From: Rebecca billardiae RCC1528
Taxonomy: Eukaryota > Haptophyta
Length of the DNA stretch: 64,000 nucleotides
Assembly: GCA_965240325.2 (NCBI GenBank)
Contig: OZ251239.1
Coordinates: 620,001 to 684,000, forward strand
Direction: 5' to 3'
A program made the position numbers and the translations under genes. The notes beneath the pieces are model-generated. The model saw nothing but the letters and a program-made list of their open reading frames with translations. It had not been told where the DNA came from and ran no database searches. This document shows, piece after piece, positions 39,330 to 48,592 of this stretch; positions within the stretch are counted from its first letter, which is position 1, and every line of letters starts with the position of its first letter.

Positions 39330-40593
39330 CGGCCGCGTGCTCGTGGGCCGTCCGCACGCCCGGATCGGTGTGGCCGCATGGGCAGCATTGCCGCCGCCGA
39401 TGAATTACCGTCGCGACGCCACCGTGACCGCGTCATGATGATGACTCATGTGATGTGTCGTCCGTCACGGACGGTGCGACCGTACTAGGCGAGTCGGCGA
39501 CCGTTTAGGCGTTGGACGCAGTACCCGTGCCTGCCGCCGGCGCCGGGCTCCGAGTCCGAGAGGGCCGTGCTGCCGGCGCGCCGTGAGTCCGCCGAGACTA
39601 GCAGTAGCAGTGATCGAGTCACGGCAGAGACCGCCCGCACGGAGTAGTCTGCCCGAGACAGTCTGGTGTGGTAGCGATCAGTATACTCCGAGTCAGTGGG
39701 ACCGTCCTGCGCACGGCCGGTGCCACTCAGTCGTAGTATACTGCTGCTGCCGTAGCCCGAGTACGACCGCTGATTACGCGTCACTACTCTCGGAAGTACG
39801 GCCGAGCAGTACTGCTGTAGTCATCCGAGCCGACAGCCTGACAGTAGTCTGCTTATGCATGAGACATTCATCATGATGAGTCGGTACAGTACTGTCGTCT
39901 ACTGATAACTCGTGCTGTCTCCGCGGACTGTCTCATCTCATGTCTTCACGCCTCCGATGGCGATGAGTCATGAGCAGCCGCGGATGAGCTCCGCCGTGAG
40001 CTCCGTGGCGGGACGGTCACGAGACACGAGTCAGCCGAAGAATCATGAGCGCCGACGAGCGGAAACGGAAAGCAGGGCGGGCAACCGTTGCCGGTTGCCG
40101 CCAAACGGGTGCTGATGCAGATGATGGTTCCAATGCACGAGCAGGTGCGGGTGTGCTGCATGTACACGGCGGCGGGCGCACTGCATGCGGGCGGGGAGCG
40201 TGCATCGCGATGGCCTGGGAGCCGAGACGCCTTCCTCGGAGCGCCTGCGGATGACCATGGCGGCACGATGATGATGATGGTAGCATGCGGCTGGCGTCTC
40301 CTGGCTCGGAGACGCCGGAGCGACAGTCAGCATGCGCTGTCATGTCATGGATGTGAGGACGAGTGCATGCTGGCTTGCAAAGTGCACACTGGCGGTGGGC
40401 CACTGGTGGTTCGGGGAGCTGGGGCGCGCGAGACGTGCGTGCGATGCGTGGGCAGGACACGTGGAGGCGCGCGACGGGGGTTGCCCGCCGCGCGCGAGCG
40501 CTGGCGGTCAGAGCGGCGGCCGCGGCCGTCGCCCAGTCCCGCCGCCGATCGGTGCGCCGCGGCGCCGCGGCGCCGAGGCGCCGGCCCGCAGCC
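39330..40593. other. Intergenic, nothing recognised
   Basis: 1.26 kb between convergent genes, lower in GC with many short agtactg/ctcgg-type words and a run of gatgatg near 40267. Open frames on both strands look like compositional noise. No tRNA or repeat could be supported. Confidence 0.4.
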
Positions 40594-41949
40594 TCACTGC
40601 TGCGGCGGCGCAGGCAGGTGGTCGTCCTCCGGGGCGGCGTCCGACGTGTCCGAGGCGAGCTGGTTGTACACGCACGCCGAGATGATCAGCAGCCCGCCCA
40701 CCATCTCCTTGGGCGTGAGCTGCTCGCCGACCATCTGCCACGCGACCAGCGCCGCCCACAGAGGCTCGCTCGCCAGAATCACCGCGGCGTCGGTGGCGGG
40801 CACGTACTTGAAGGCGAAGGACTCGACGACGATGGCGCCGGCGGTGGTGACGAGGCCGGTGTACAGCAGCGCGGGCCAGGGCAGCGGCGCGGCGGTGAGC
40901 TCGTGCAGCAGGTGCTCGCCCGCGCCGCCGCTCATCAGGCCGCGCACGACGCTCCAGCCGACCGCCACGAGCCCGACCACGCCCACCTTGAGCGCGGAGA
41001 CGGTGACTGCGTCTTCCGGGTGGTCCTCCATGAGCTCCTCGAGCTTGATGTAGCCCATGCCGAAGCAGACGGGCATGCCGAGGCACCACAGGTCGGAGAG
41101 CTCGGGCTGCGCCGAGCCCGCCAGCTCGAGCAGCCCCACGCCGCCGAGCGCGAGCAGCGCCGAGACCCACGTCTTCGCCTCGAACGTGCGCTTGGAGACG
41201 GAGGACACGAGCGCTACAAACACCACCTGGCACGCGCAAATGAAGGCGCCCTTGTTGGCGGAGGCGGTGGTGAGCGCGATCGCCTGCGTCATGTACCCCG
41301 TCGCCACCCACGCGCCGCACTGCGCGCCGCCCTTCACCAGCACCGGGTCGTCCCAGCGCGCGAGCGGCAGCAGCGCGAGCGCCGCGACCGAGAAGCGAAT
41401 CAGCGCGTACTCGGGCGGCTCGAGGCCCGAGTCGAAGATCGTCTTGATCACGGGGAAGTTGGTGGCCCAGACGAGGGTGAGGAGCAGCACCGAGGCGCGC
41501 GCGAGGTTGGTGCGCAGCTCCGGCTCCATCGTCTCGAGGAAGCCCAGGCTCAGGCCGCGGTCGGTCGAGCCCGCCGGCTCCGACACGCTGTGCGCCGTGC
41601 GCTCGCGCGCGCTGTCCATGGGGACGCCCGTGCGCCGCTTCATCTCCGCGAGCGCATCACTCACGCGGAGCGGACGCCTCGACGGAACGCCATTCGCGGC
41701 GCCGTCCGACCTCGGCTTGCGCACCACGGGGTCGCGCGTGCGCGGCGCCGACTGCGCGCGCACGGATGCGCGCGCGCCGCGCGCTGCTCGAGCCGGGCCG
41801 AGCACGGCGGCGCTCCGCGGCGCGAGCGACGGCCTGCTGGCAGCCGCGGGCGCGCAAAGCACGCCGAGCGCCAGCAGCGCCGCCGCCACCGCCGTGCGCC
41901 GCGGCGCCGCCGCCGCGTTGTGCGCGCGCGCGTGTTCTCTCCTCGCCAT
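40594..41949 (-). CDS. DMT/EamA-family transporter, probably plastid or other organelle
   Basis: 451 residues from the ATG at 41949. An N-terminal hydrophobic leader (AAALLALGVLCAPAAA) is followed by a Ser/Ala/Arg-rich stretch to about residue 120, as expected for an organelle-targeting presequence in algae with secondary plastids. About ten transmembrane helices follow in two EamA halves. The first begins LLTLVWATNFPVIKTIFD with the family's WxxNFxxIK pattern and LIRFSVAAL. The second contains GLVTTAGAIVVESFAFKYVPATDAAVILASEPLWAA, the usual EamA repeat end. The family moves small metabolites (drug/metabolite transporters); the substrate cannot be read from sequence. It is divergent from a Mpv17-family gene, 608 bp between starts. 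Confidence 0.8.
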   Translation of the reverse strand: MARREHARAHNAAAAPRRTAVAAALLALGVLCAPAAASRPSLAPRSAAVLGPARAARGARASVRAQSAPRTRDPVVRKPRSDGAANGVPSRRPLRVSDALAEMKRRTGVPMDSARERTAHSVSEPAGSTDRGLSLGFLETMEPELRTNLARASVLLLTLVWATNFPVIKTIFDSGLEPPEYALIRFSVAALALLPLARWDDPVLVKGGAQCGAWVATGYMTQAIALTTASANKGAFICACQVVFVALVSSVSKRTFEAKTWVSALLALGGVGLLELAGSAQPELSDLWCLGMPVCFGMGYIKLEELMEDHPEDAVTVSALKVGVVGLVAVGWSVVRGLMSGGAGEHLLHELTAAPLPWPALLYTGLVTTAGAIVVESFAFKYVPATDAAVILASEPLWAALVAWQMVGEQLTPKEMVGGLLIISACVYNQLASDTSDAAPEDDHLPAPPQQ

Positions 41950-42557
41950 CACCACGACCGTCCTCGAGCCTGTTTTGCGTCAACAGGGCAAGCGCACGGT
42001 AGAGAAGGCGCCTGAACACACGGCCGGCTCTGTGGAGCGGTAGTCCAATAGGAAGGCAGCTGAGCAGGTGAGGCTGTCTGGCGCCAAGCATCAATGCGCG
42101 CTGGCCAAGATGCTTCCAAGATGCGTCCGCAGCAAGCCTGATGAAGACAGTGAGATGAATTTCCCGAGTAGAATTGCAGTACTCCAGCTACCAAAAAAGC
42201 GCCCGCCGCTCCCGCCGATCTCGCGATTTTCTACCCAGCTGGTTCACGCCGAACTGCTTCAATCTGGCGAGCTTTTAGTCAGATTGCATGGAACCTTGAA
42301 GTCGAGCGCAGCAAACCTGGCCAGACTATGAACATGGGATTTCGTCGAGTCACTTGATACCCTGTGCGCGCCCCCCAGCGGGCAAATTCCTGACGCGTTC
42401 GCGCGCATTTTACGAGCTCGTGCAGTGCGCGAGCACGCGAGAAGCCTCGACAATCAGTCAATCACGCCATCATCCATCCGTCACTGGCCGTCGCTTGCCG
42501 GCACGCGTTCAAGGGCACGGCACCGCGGAGCTTGGCGCACGCGACCAGCGGGACCAT
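41950..42557. promoter_or_regulatory. Divergent intergenic region, transporter/Mpv17
   Basis: 608 bp separate the start codons of the minus-strand transporter and the plus-strand Mpv17-family gene, so both promoters must lie here. GC is lower around 42120-42360. No TATA-like or other element can be named with confidence. Confidence 0.5.
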
Positions 42558-43610
42558 ATGACGACAGCGTCGGCAGCGAGCAGGGGGGCGAGCGGGCGAG
42601 GCGGCGCGAGAATAGCGAGGTGTACCGGGCGCCCCGCGCTCCTCCTCGCAGCTCTGGCCCTCTCCACCCTCGCCCCGGCCACCGCGTTCGTCGGCGTGGC
42701 GCACGGGGCGGCCCGCGCGCCGCCGGCACAGCTTGCCGCACGGCACGCGGTGAGGCGCGCGGCTGGCGCGCGCGTCTCGGCCCGGGTCGGGCCGAGCATG
42801 TCCAGCACGCTCCGCCCGAACCAGCGCCCGCGGCCGCTCCCGCAGCTCCGCGCCACCACGACCGCCAAGTCGGCGGCCGACACGAGCGATGGCCTCAGGC
42901 CCCTTGTGCCGCGCAACTGGGAGCCGCGGCTGGACCAGCTGAGCAAGGCGGCGTCGGTCGCGATCGTGTTCGGCTTCGCCATCCACCAGTTCCTCTCCGT
43001 CGACGCCAGCGTCTCGCGCGGCTGGACCACCTTCGAGATTGTATCTCGGCTGCTACCGGACAACTGGAACGAATACGAGGTCGCGCTGCAGCAGGCGCCC
43101 GTCGTGACGAAGACGGCGATCAACGCGTGCATCTACGTGCTCGCGGACTGGCTCGCGCAGATCCTGGAGGGGCGGAAGCCGCTCGACTTCGACGCGAAGC
43201 GGCTGCTCCGCTCGGGCACCATCGGCCTCATCTTCGGGCCCATCACCTGCGCATACTACGAGTTTTCTGATTCGATTCTCGACCCTGCGCTGATTGCGAC
43301 GCGGCCGCTCAAGATCCTGCTCGACCAGACGGCGTACGCGGCGTGCAAGTACACGATGTTCGTCGGGCTGCGCGAGGTGCTCAGCGGCACGCCGTGGGAC
43401 GAGGCCGCGAGCGAGGCCACCTCGTCCACCTGGCCGCTGCTGCAGCGCGGCTGGCGATTCTGGCCCGCGGTGCACGTGATCACGTACTCGGTGATTCCGC
43501 CTCGGCACCGCGTACTCTGGGTGAACAGCGCCGACCTGGTGTGGGTGACGATCCTCTCGCTGTTCAAGGCGGGCGAGGCGGAGGAGGAGGCCGAGGCCGC
43601 CGACGAGTAG
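42558..43610 (+). CDS. Mpv17/PMP22-family membrane protein with plastid-type leader
   Basis: 350 residues from the ATG at 42558. The frame is open to 42354, but the leader follows the later ATG. Residues about 25-43 form a signal peptide (LLLAALALSTLAPATAF). Its ATAF end matches the Phe-bearing ASAFAP-type cleavage site of plastid preproteins in algae with red secondary plastids, followed by an Ala/Arg-rich transit-like region to about 115. The mature part has the Mpv17 signatures: KTAINACIYVLADWLAQ, RSGTIGLIFGPITCAYYEF, LLDQTAYAACKYTMFVGL and WPLLQRGWRFWPAVHVITYSVIPPRHRVLW in outline. Family members form channels or affect organelle membranes. The plastid location is inferred. The C-terminus is acidic. 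Confidence 0.85.
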   Translation: MTTASAASRGASGRGGARIARCTGRPALLLAALALSTLAPATAFVGVAHGAARAPPAQLAARHAVRRAAGARVSARVGPSMSSTLRPNQRPRPLPQLRATTTAKSAADTSDGLRPLVPRNWEPRLDQLSKAASVAIVFGFAIHQFLSVDASVSRGWTTFEIVSRLLPDNWNEYEVALQQAPVVTKTAINACIYVLADWLAQILEGRKPLDFDAKRLLRSGTIGLIFGPITCAYYEFSDSILDPALIATRPLKILLDQTAYAACKYTMFVGLREVLSGTPWDEAASEATSSTWPLLQRGWRFWPAVHVITYSVIPPRHRVLWVNSADLVWVTILSLFKAGEAEEEAEAADE

Positions 43611-44392
43611 GCCTCCGTGCGGCCCCGCTCGCTCGACCGCTCGACGCCGACCGCCAGCACGCCCTGCCACGCCACACCCGACACCCTTGTCTTTGCCGGC
43701 TCTCGTCGCTGCTTTGTAAGCTTTGTTTCTGTCCGCAAGCCCCTCGCCGCATCCAGCCCAACGGTGCCCGAGTGCACGCGCTGCCCCGTGCCCCGGCATG
43801 GCAGCCGGCACGCGGCCCACGGCACGCTCCTGTCTGTGTTGCACGCAGTGCTGCCACGATCACTCCCAGCCGTCTCAGTGCACGCCCTCGCCGACACCGT
43901 CGGCGTCATGCTCGCGCTGATCAAACATTGCGCGCGCCGCGGCACGCGCGCAGCCCGACTGTGCATGCCAGTCGCTGTCGGCAGTGGCCGCACGGCCCGC
44001 TAAGTCGTCAGATCGACTTCGTGTTGAGGCTCGAGCGGCGTGGCCCCGTATATATATACTATATCATTGATTATTGCACGCAAATGCGCGTCAATTGTAT
44101 CGTCGTTATTATTTAATAATAATAAATGTATTATTCGCGTATTATTTTAAAATTATAATGTTTAAAAATAATATTTTAATAATATATATAATTAATATGG
44201 CGGTAATTAAAAATATCTTCGCGCACTCGCGCAGCGCGCGCAGATCGGAGACGCGGGCGGACGGGCGCCCGAGCTCCGGGCTGGCGGCGGCAGCTCCGGG
44301 CCACGGTCACTGCGGAGGGTCGGAGGCGCGGACGATGCACCGTCGGCGCGGACGGGCGGCGGTCTCGGGTCTACCTGACGAGGCGCAATGAT
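43611..44392. other. Convergent intergenic region with AT-rich island
   Basis: 782 bp between the 3' ends of the Mpv17-family gene (+) and CEP44 (-). The first 430 bp are GC-rich without a recognisable gene. The AT island is listed separately. Confidence 0.5.
44046..44219. other. 174-bp AT-rich island
   Basis: A sharply bounded block made almost only of A and T (for example taaaattataatg, aataatatatataatt), in DNA that is otherwise strongly GC-rich. It starts at gtatatatatac and ends at aaaaatatc. It lies between convergent genes. A replication origin, matrix attachment site, 3'-end signal or inserted organelle fragment are all possible. Confidence 0.8.
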
Positions 44393-45670
44393 TCAAGCGC
44401 CCATGAGCGCGCTCGTTGCCTCGAAGCGCATCTCGAGGTGGCGGAGGTAGTCCTCGGCCGACGGGTTGTGCGGGTCGAAGCGCTCGCCTTCGAGCAACTC
44501 GGTCGGCACCGCCAGCTCGCCAAGCCCGAGGGCGTCTTCGGCCCGCGGCGGCGCGCTCTGCCGATGGGCGCCGCCCTCGGGAGGGTTGGCGTCGTCGAGC
44601 GCGCCGGGCGGCGGGACGCTCGCGTCGTGCGCGTCGTCGGCTTCGTACGCGGGCGTACCCCCGCCGCTGCTCGCCGCACCCAGCCCGGGGCGCGCCCAGG
44701 CCTCGTCAAACAACGCCCCATCGCCCTGGCCGTCGACGCGCGACCAGCGCGCGCGCCCGCCTAAGGGGCCAGCCGGCGCGAGCGGCGCGCGGGGCTTGGG
44801 CTCGTCCAGGGCGGCGGCGGTGGGTGCGTGGTCGTGCGCGGGGTGCTCGAGCCGCGCGACGCGCCCCTCGAGAAGCCCCAGCCGCGCGTCGAGCTGCTCG
44901 AGCGCGCCGAGCACGCGCGACTCGGAGGCGGCAAGCAGCGCAGCAAAAGTCGCCTCAATGTCGCCTCCGGCGGCAGGCGGCCCAACAGAGCGCGCCGGCG
45001 GCGCCCGCGCGCCCGCGTCCGCGGCGGCGTGTGGCGGGCGCGAGGGCTCGTCGGCCGGCGCGGGGCGAGCGGTGCCACCGCCCGGCGGTGCCGCCTTCTT
45101 CGCCGACGCCTGCCCACGCGGCGTGGGCGAGCGGTTGCTCGCCCGCTCCACCAGGACGCGGCTGGGCGGCGAGCGTGGCGAGCCCGCAGCGTCGACGCGC
45201 GCGCGCGTGGCCGGGCGCGGCGCGGAGTGCACGGCGGCGCCGAGCTCGCGGCGGTGCGTGGCGCCAGGCGCGGCGGTACTCGCGCTGCGCGCGGGCGCGA
45301 GCTCGTCGTGCTTCGCGCGGCACGCGCAGAGCATATCAATCGCGAACAGCATCTTGCGCTCCGCAAAGCCGGTCGTCGTGAGGAACTGCTGGACGGTGAG
45401 CGCGTGGCGGTACGAGAGCTCCTCGCGCGCGCAGCGGTGGATCAGCTCGACGAAGCGCAGGTCGCTCTTCGCGTACAGGTCGTACCCGCGCGCCGACAGC
45501 CAGCGCGACACGTGCGGCGAGAAGCCGAGGAAGCCGTGGTGGAGGAGGGGTAGGAGCGCGGCGGGCTCGCCGGCGGTGAGGGCGGGCTCGTCGAGGGCGC
45601 CGTCGTACCGGACGGCGCGGAGCTCGCGACGGAGCCGCTCCACGCAGTTGTGCAGGTCGCCTGTCGTCAT
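44393..45670 (-). CDS. CEP44: CEP44 centriole protein
   Basis: 425 residues from the ATG at 45670. The first 125 residues form the CEP44 domain in its usual order: MTTGDL start, helix with LRRELR, then EPAALLPLLHHGFLGFSPHV, LYAKSDLRFVELIHR, LTVQQFLTTTGFAERKM and ID-L-C-C--KHDEL. Animal CEP44 binds centriolar microtubules and is needed for centriole-to-centrosome conversion; here it would serve basal bodies. A Pro/Ala/Arg-rich disordered middle follows, then a short coiled coil (about 240-275, LGALEQLDARLGLLEGRVARLE) and an acidic C-terminus. It is head-to-head with the LRRC45-like gene, 203 bp apart. The assignment rests on recall of the domain, which matches well. Confidence 0.85.
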   Translation of the reverse strand: MTTGDLHNCVERLRRELRAVRYDGALDEPALTAGEPAALLPLLHHGFLGFSPHVSRWLSARGYDLYAKSDLRFVELIHRCAREELSYRHALTVQQFLTTTGFAERKMLFAIDMLCACRAKHDELAPARSASTAAPGATHRRELGAAVHSAPRPATRARVDAAGSPRSPPSRVLVERASNRSPTPRGQASAKKAAPPGGGTARPAPADEPSRPPHAAADAGARAPPARSVGPPAAGGDIEATFAALLAASESRVLGALEQLDARLGLLEGRVARLEHPAHDHAPTAAALDEPKPRAPLAPAGPLGGRARWSRVDGQGDGALFDEAWARPGLGAASSGGGTPAYEADDAHDASVPPPGALDDANPPEGGAHRQSAPPRAEDALGLGELAVPTELLEGERFDPHNPSAEDYLRHLEMRFEATSALMGA

Positions 45671-45873
45671 CCTGCACCCCGGGCCCGCGCGCGCCGAGGC
45701 GCTCGCTCCCCGCCTGGCGCCTGCTCCGCTCGAAAATGCTCACGACGAAGGCCGTTGGGCACTTGGGCCGGTCCTCGGGAGCGCGTCCTGCTGGTCCGTC
45801 CCCGTCCGGGCGCTTTAGGAACTCAGGAAGATCGTTCAAACGAACGCGCGGTCCGCCATCATTGTGCCGCGAT
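45671..45873. promoter_or_regulatory. Bidirectional promoter of CEP44 and the LRRC45-like gene
   Basis: 203 bp between two divergent start codons must hold both promoters and leaders. I looked for an RFX X-box (GTNRCC...RGYAAC), expected for ciliary genes, and found none convincing. A small inverted repeat, cgttc-aaac-gaacg, lies near 45835-45848. An ATG at 45736 in the plus frame would shorten the spacer to 65 bp. Confidence 0.6.
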
Positions 45874-46599
45874 ATGCCCGTCGTGCCAGCCGGCCGGCAG
45901 GCGCTGTCGTACGTGGACTCCTTCATGGGCGACGAGGAGGCGGAGGTGCTGAGCGTGAGCCTCGCACGCAACACCGTCGCCACCAGCCTCGACCTGCGCG
46001 GCTGCAACCTCGGCGCCGAGGGCGTGCGGCACATTGCGCGGATGCTGCGCACGAACGGCTGCCTGCGCGCGCTCTCGCTCGAGTGGAACCACGCGGGCGA
46101 CGACGGCACGGCGAGCCTCGCGTCTGCGCTGTCGGCCAACGCGACGCTCACCGCGCTCGACCTGCGCAACAACAAGGTCGGGCCCGCCGGCGCGCTCGCG
46201 CTCGCACAGGCGCTCAGCTCGGGGCCGTCGGCGCTCGCGCAATTAGATTTGCGCTGGAACGGCGTGGGCGAGGAGGGCGGGCGCGCGCTCGCGGAGATGC
46301 TGCGCGGGAACGTGCGGATCGTCTCGCTCGCGCTCAACGGCAACCGCGTGCCTGACGCCGTGCTCGGGCAGGTCGACGCGGCCGCGCTGCGCAACGCGCG
46401 CGCTCGCGCCGACTCGGACGGAACGGCCGCGGCCGCAGAGAGGGGCGGCGGCGCGCTGACGATCGGCGAGGGCGCGCGCGGCAGCCGCGCGTCGACGCCG
46501 GGCGCGTCGCGCGCGCTGCGCGCGTCGGCGTCCGCCTCGCTCCTCCCGCCCGCCGCGGCGACGCGCTCCCTCGTCGTGAGCGCAGTCGACGCCCTGGCG

Positions 46600-46632
<33 letters not shown>

Positions 46633-48132
46633 CGAGCGGGCGGCGCGCGCGGTGGCGGGAGCGCCGGCGACCAGCCGCGCGTGTCCGCGCTGCAGCGCGC
46701 GCTGGAGGAGCAGGCGGCCGCGTCGGAGCGCGGCGCGGAGGAGTCGCGCGCGCGCGGCGCGCAGCTCGAGCGCGCCCTCGAGCTCGAGCGCGACGCGCAC
46801 GCGGCCACGGGCGCCGAGCTGAGCGCGGCGCGCTCGCAGCTCCGCGACGCGCGCGCGCGCCTTGACGAGCTCGAGGCGGTGGTGGCGGCGGAGCGCGAGC
46901 GCGCGGACTCGACGCGCGACGCGCTGGGCGTGCGCGCGTCCGAGGTCGCCGCCGAGTCCGCCGAGCGCCTCGCGCGCGCCGAGGCCGCCGAGGCGCGCGA
47001 GCGCGCCGCGCGCGAGCGCGCGGACGACGCGGCCGCGCTGGTCGAAGCAGAGAGAAGGCGACACGCAGACGGACTGTCGGATGCGCGCTCGGCGCTGGCG
47101 GAGGCGCAGGCGGCGGCGGAGCGCGCGGAGCGCGAGGCGCGCGCGCGCGCGGCTGAGCTCGACGACGCGCGCGCGCGCGCGCGCGCCGCCGCCGCCGAGC
47201 GCAGCACCGCCGCCGCCGAGCTCAGCGCTCAGCTCGAGGAGGCGAAGGCGGCTCGGAGCGCGGACGGCGCGCGGCACGCGGCGGCGGCGGACGCGCTCGC
47301 GGCCGAGCGCGACGCGGCGGTGGCGGAGGCGGAGCGCGCGCGGCGCGAGGCTGAGGCGGCGCGCGCGGAGCTCGAGGCGGAGTCGCGCGACGCCTCCGCG
47401 CGCCTCCACGCCGCGCTCGCCGAGGCGGACGCGCGCGCCTCCGCCGAGCGCCAGGCATGGAAGGAGGCGGAGGCGGCGCGGCGCGCGGACGCGGACGCGC
47501 GCGCGCGCGATGGGCAGCGCGCGCTGCAGGCGGCGCAGGCGCGCGTGCGCGAGCTGGAGGGCGAGCTGCTGCGCGAGCGCACGGCGCACGCCGACGCGCG
47601 GCTGCGCGCCGAGGCGGCGGAGGAGGCGGCGGAGGCCGCGCGCGCCGCGGTCGAGCAGACGCGCGCGGCCGGCGAGCGCGCGCTGCGCGAGGCGGCAGAG
47701 GCGCGCGCCGCGGACCGGCGCGCGCACGCCGAGTCGCTGGGCGAGCGCGCGGCCGCGGCGCGCGGGATGGAGCGGGAGCTCGAGGCGGCGCGCGCGGCGA
47801 GGGGGCGCTCGCGCGAGCGCGCGGTCTCGCTCGCGCTGAGCGCGCACGCGGTGACGGACGAGGCGCTGAAGCGCGCCTTCTCGCAGATGCTCGCCGCGCT
47901 CGAGAGCGGGGAGGGCGCGGAGGAGGAGGCGGCCGCGCTCGGGCTCGGTCTGCCCGTGGGGGGCGCGGATGCGGCGGCAGACGCGCGCCGCGCCAGCAGC
48001 GCGACGGCGGCTGGCGTGGCGCCAGGCGGCGGCGGCGGCGGCGGCCTCGCCGCCGCGGCGCACAGCGGCTCGCCTGCACGGCTCCGCTCGAGCCTGGGGG
48101 GCGTGGCAACCGTGACGGACCGTCGGCTGTGA
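45874..48132 (+). CDS. LRRC45: LRRC45-like leucine-rich repeat/coiled-coil centrosome protein
   Basis: 752 residues from the ATG at 45874; an in-frame ATG at 45736 would add 46 residues of no evident value. Residues about 20-165 hold five LRRs in the order seen in LRRC45: LDLRGCNLGAEGVRHIA, LRALSLEWNHAG, LTALDLRNNKVGPAGALALA, LAQLDLRWNGVGEEGGRALAEML and IVSLALNGNRVP. A Gly-rich linker (about 245-270) leads into a long Ala/Glu/Arg coiled coil (about 270-660) and a low-complexity tail. In animals LRRC45 is a centrosome-linker component at the proximal centriole ends. Here it would join basal bodies or roots. The pairing with CEP44 supports the assignment. Strong codon bias to GCG, GAG and CGC. 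Confidence 0.78.
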
Positions 48133-48592
48133 GTCCGAGCCAGCGTCCTCGCCGCCGGCCGGCATTGCGATGACGCGCGGCAGGCGCCCGTGGCCGTGGC
48201 CGTGGGCCGCGAGCATTCGGGACCGCCACCGTTAGCGGCAAGGCGCCATTCTGGTGTGCCGTCGTGGGCGACCGTTGGTCGTCGTGCGCTCGTTTACCCG
48301 GCTAAGTGGGTACGGTACTTTAGGGCGCCAGATAGGCAGATACGAAAGTTCCGCAGCGCAGGCTGCGCAGCTCTCTAGTCTCTACTACTAGTTACTACTC
48401 AGTACATTTGTCTACAGTCGTTCTTCAGCCCGGTTGGCTGGGCTTAGGATTTGAAAGGGCTACATCGACCAATCAGAGCGCGCGCGCCAACCGGGCCGCT
48501 ACGGGGCGCAACTGCGAAACCGGGCTGCGCCGTTGCGTTGGCCCAAGGACGTGGACGCGCGCTCTGCGCACGCACCAACCGACTCGCACAGC
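48133..48592. other. Intergenic, nothing recognised
   Basis: 460 bp between the LRRC45-like gene and the prolyl hydroxylase gene, with a short lower-GC stretch near 48370-48430. Presumably a terminator and a promoter; no motif assigned. Confidence 0.4.

Noticed and set aside
39330-40593. Small open frames on both strands between the glycosyltransferase-like and transporter genes
   Set aside because: Composition-driven, overlapping in several frames, no starts in good context and no recognisable protein pattern.
45671-45873. RFX X-box in the CEP44/LRRC45 promoter
   Set aside because: No stretch matches GTNRCC with a following RGYAAC at 0-3 bases; gttgggcac is too weak.
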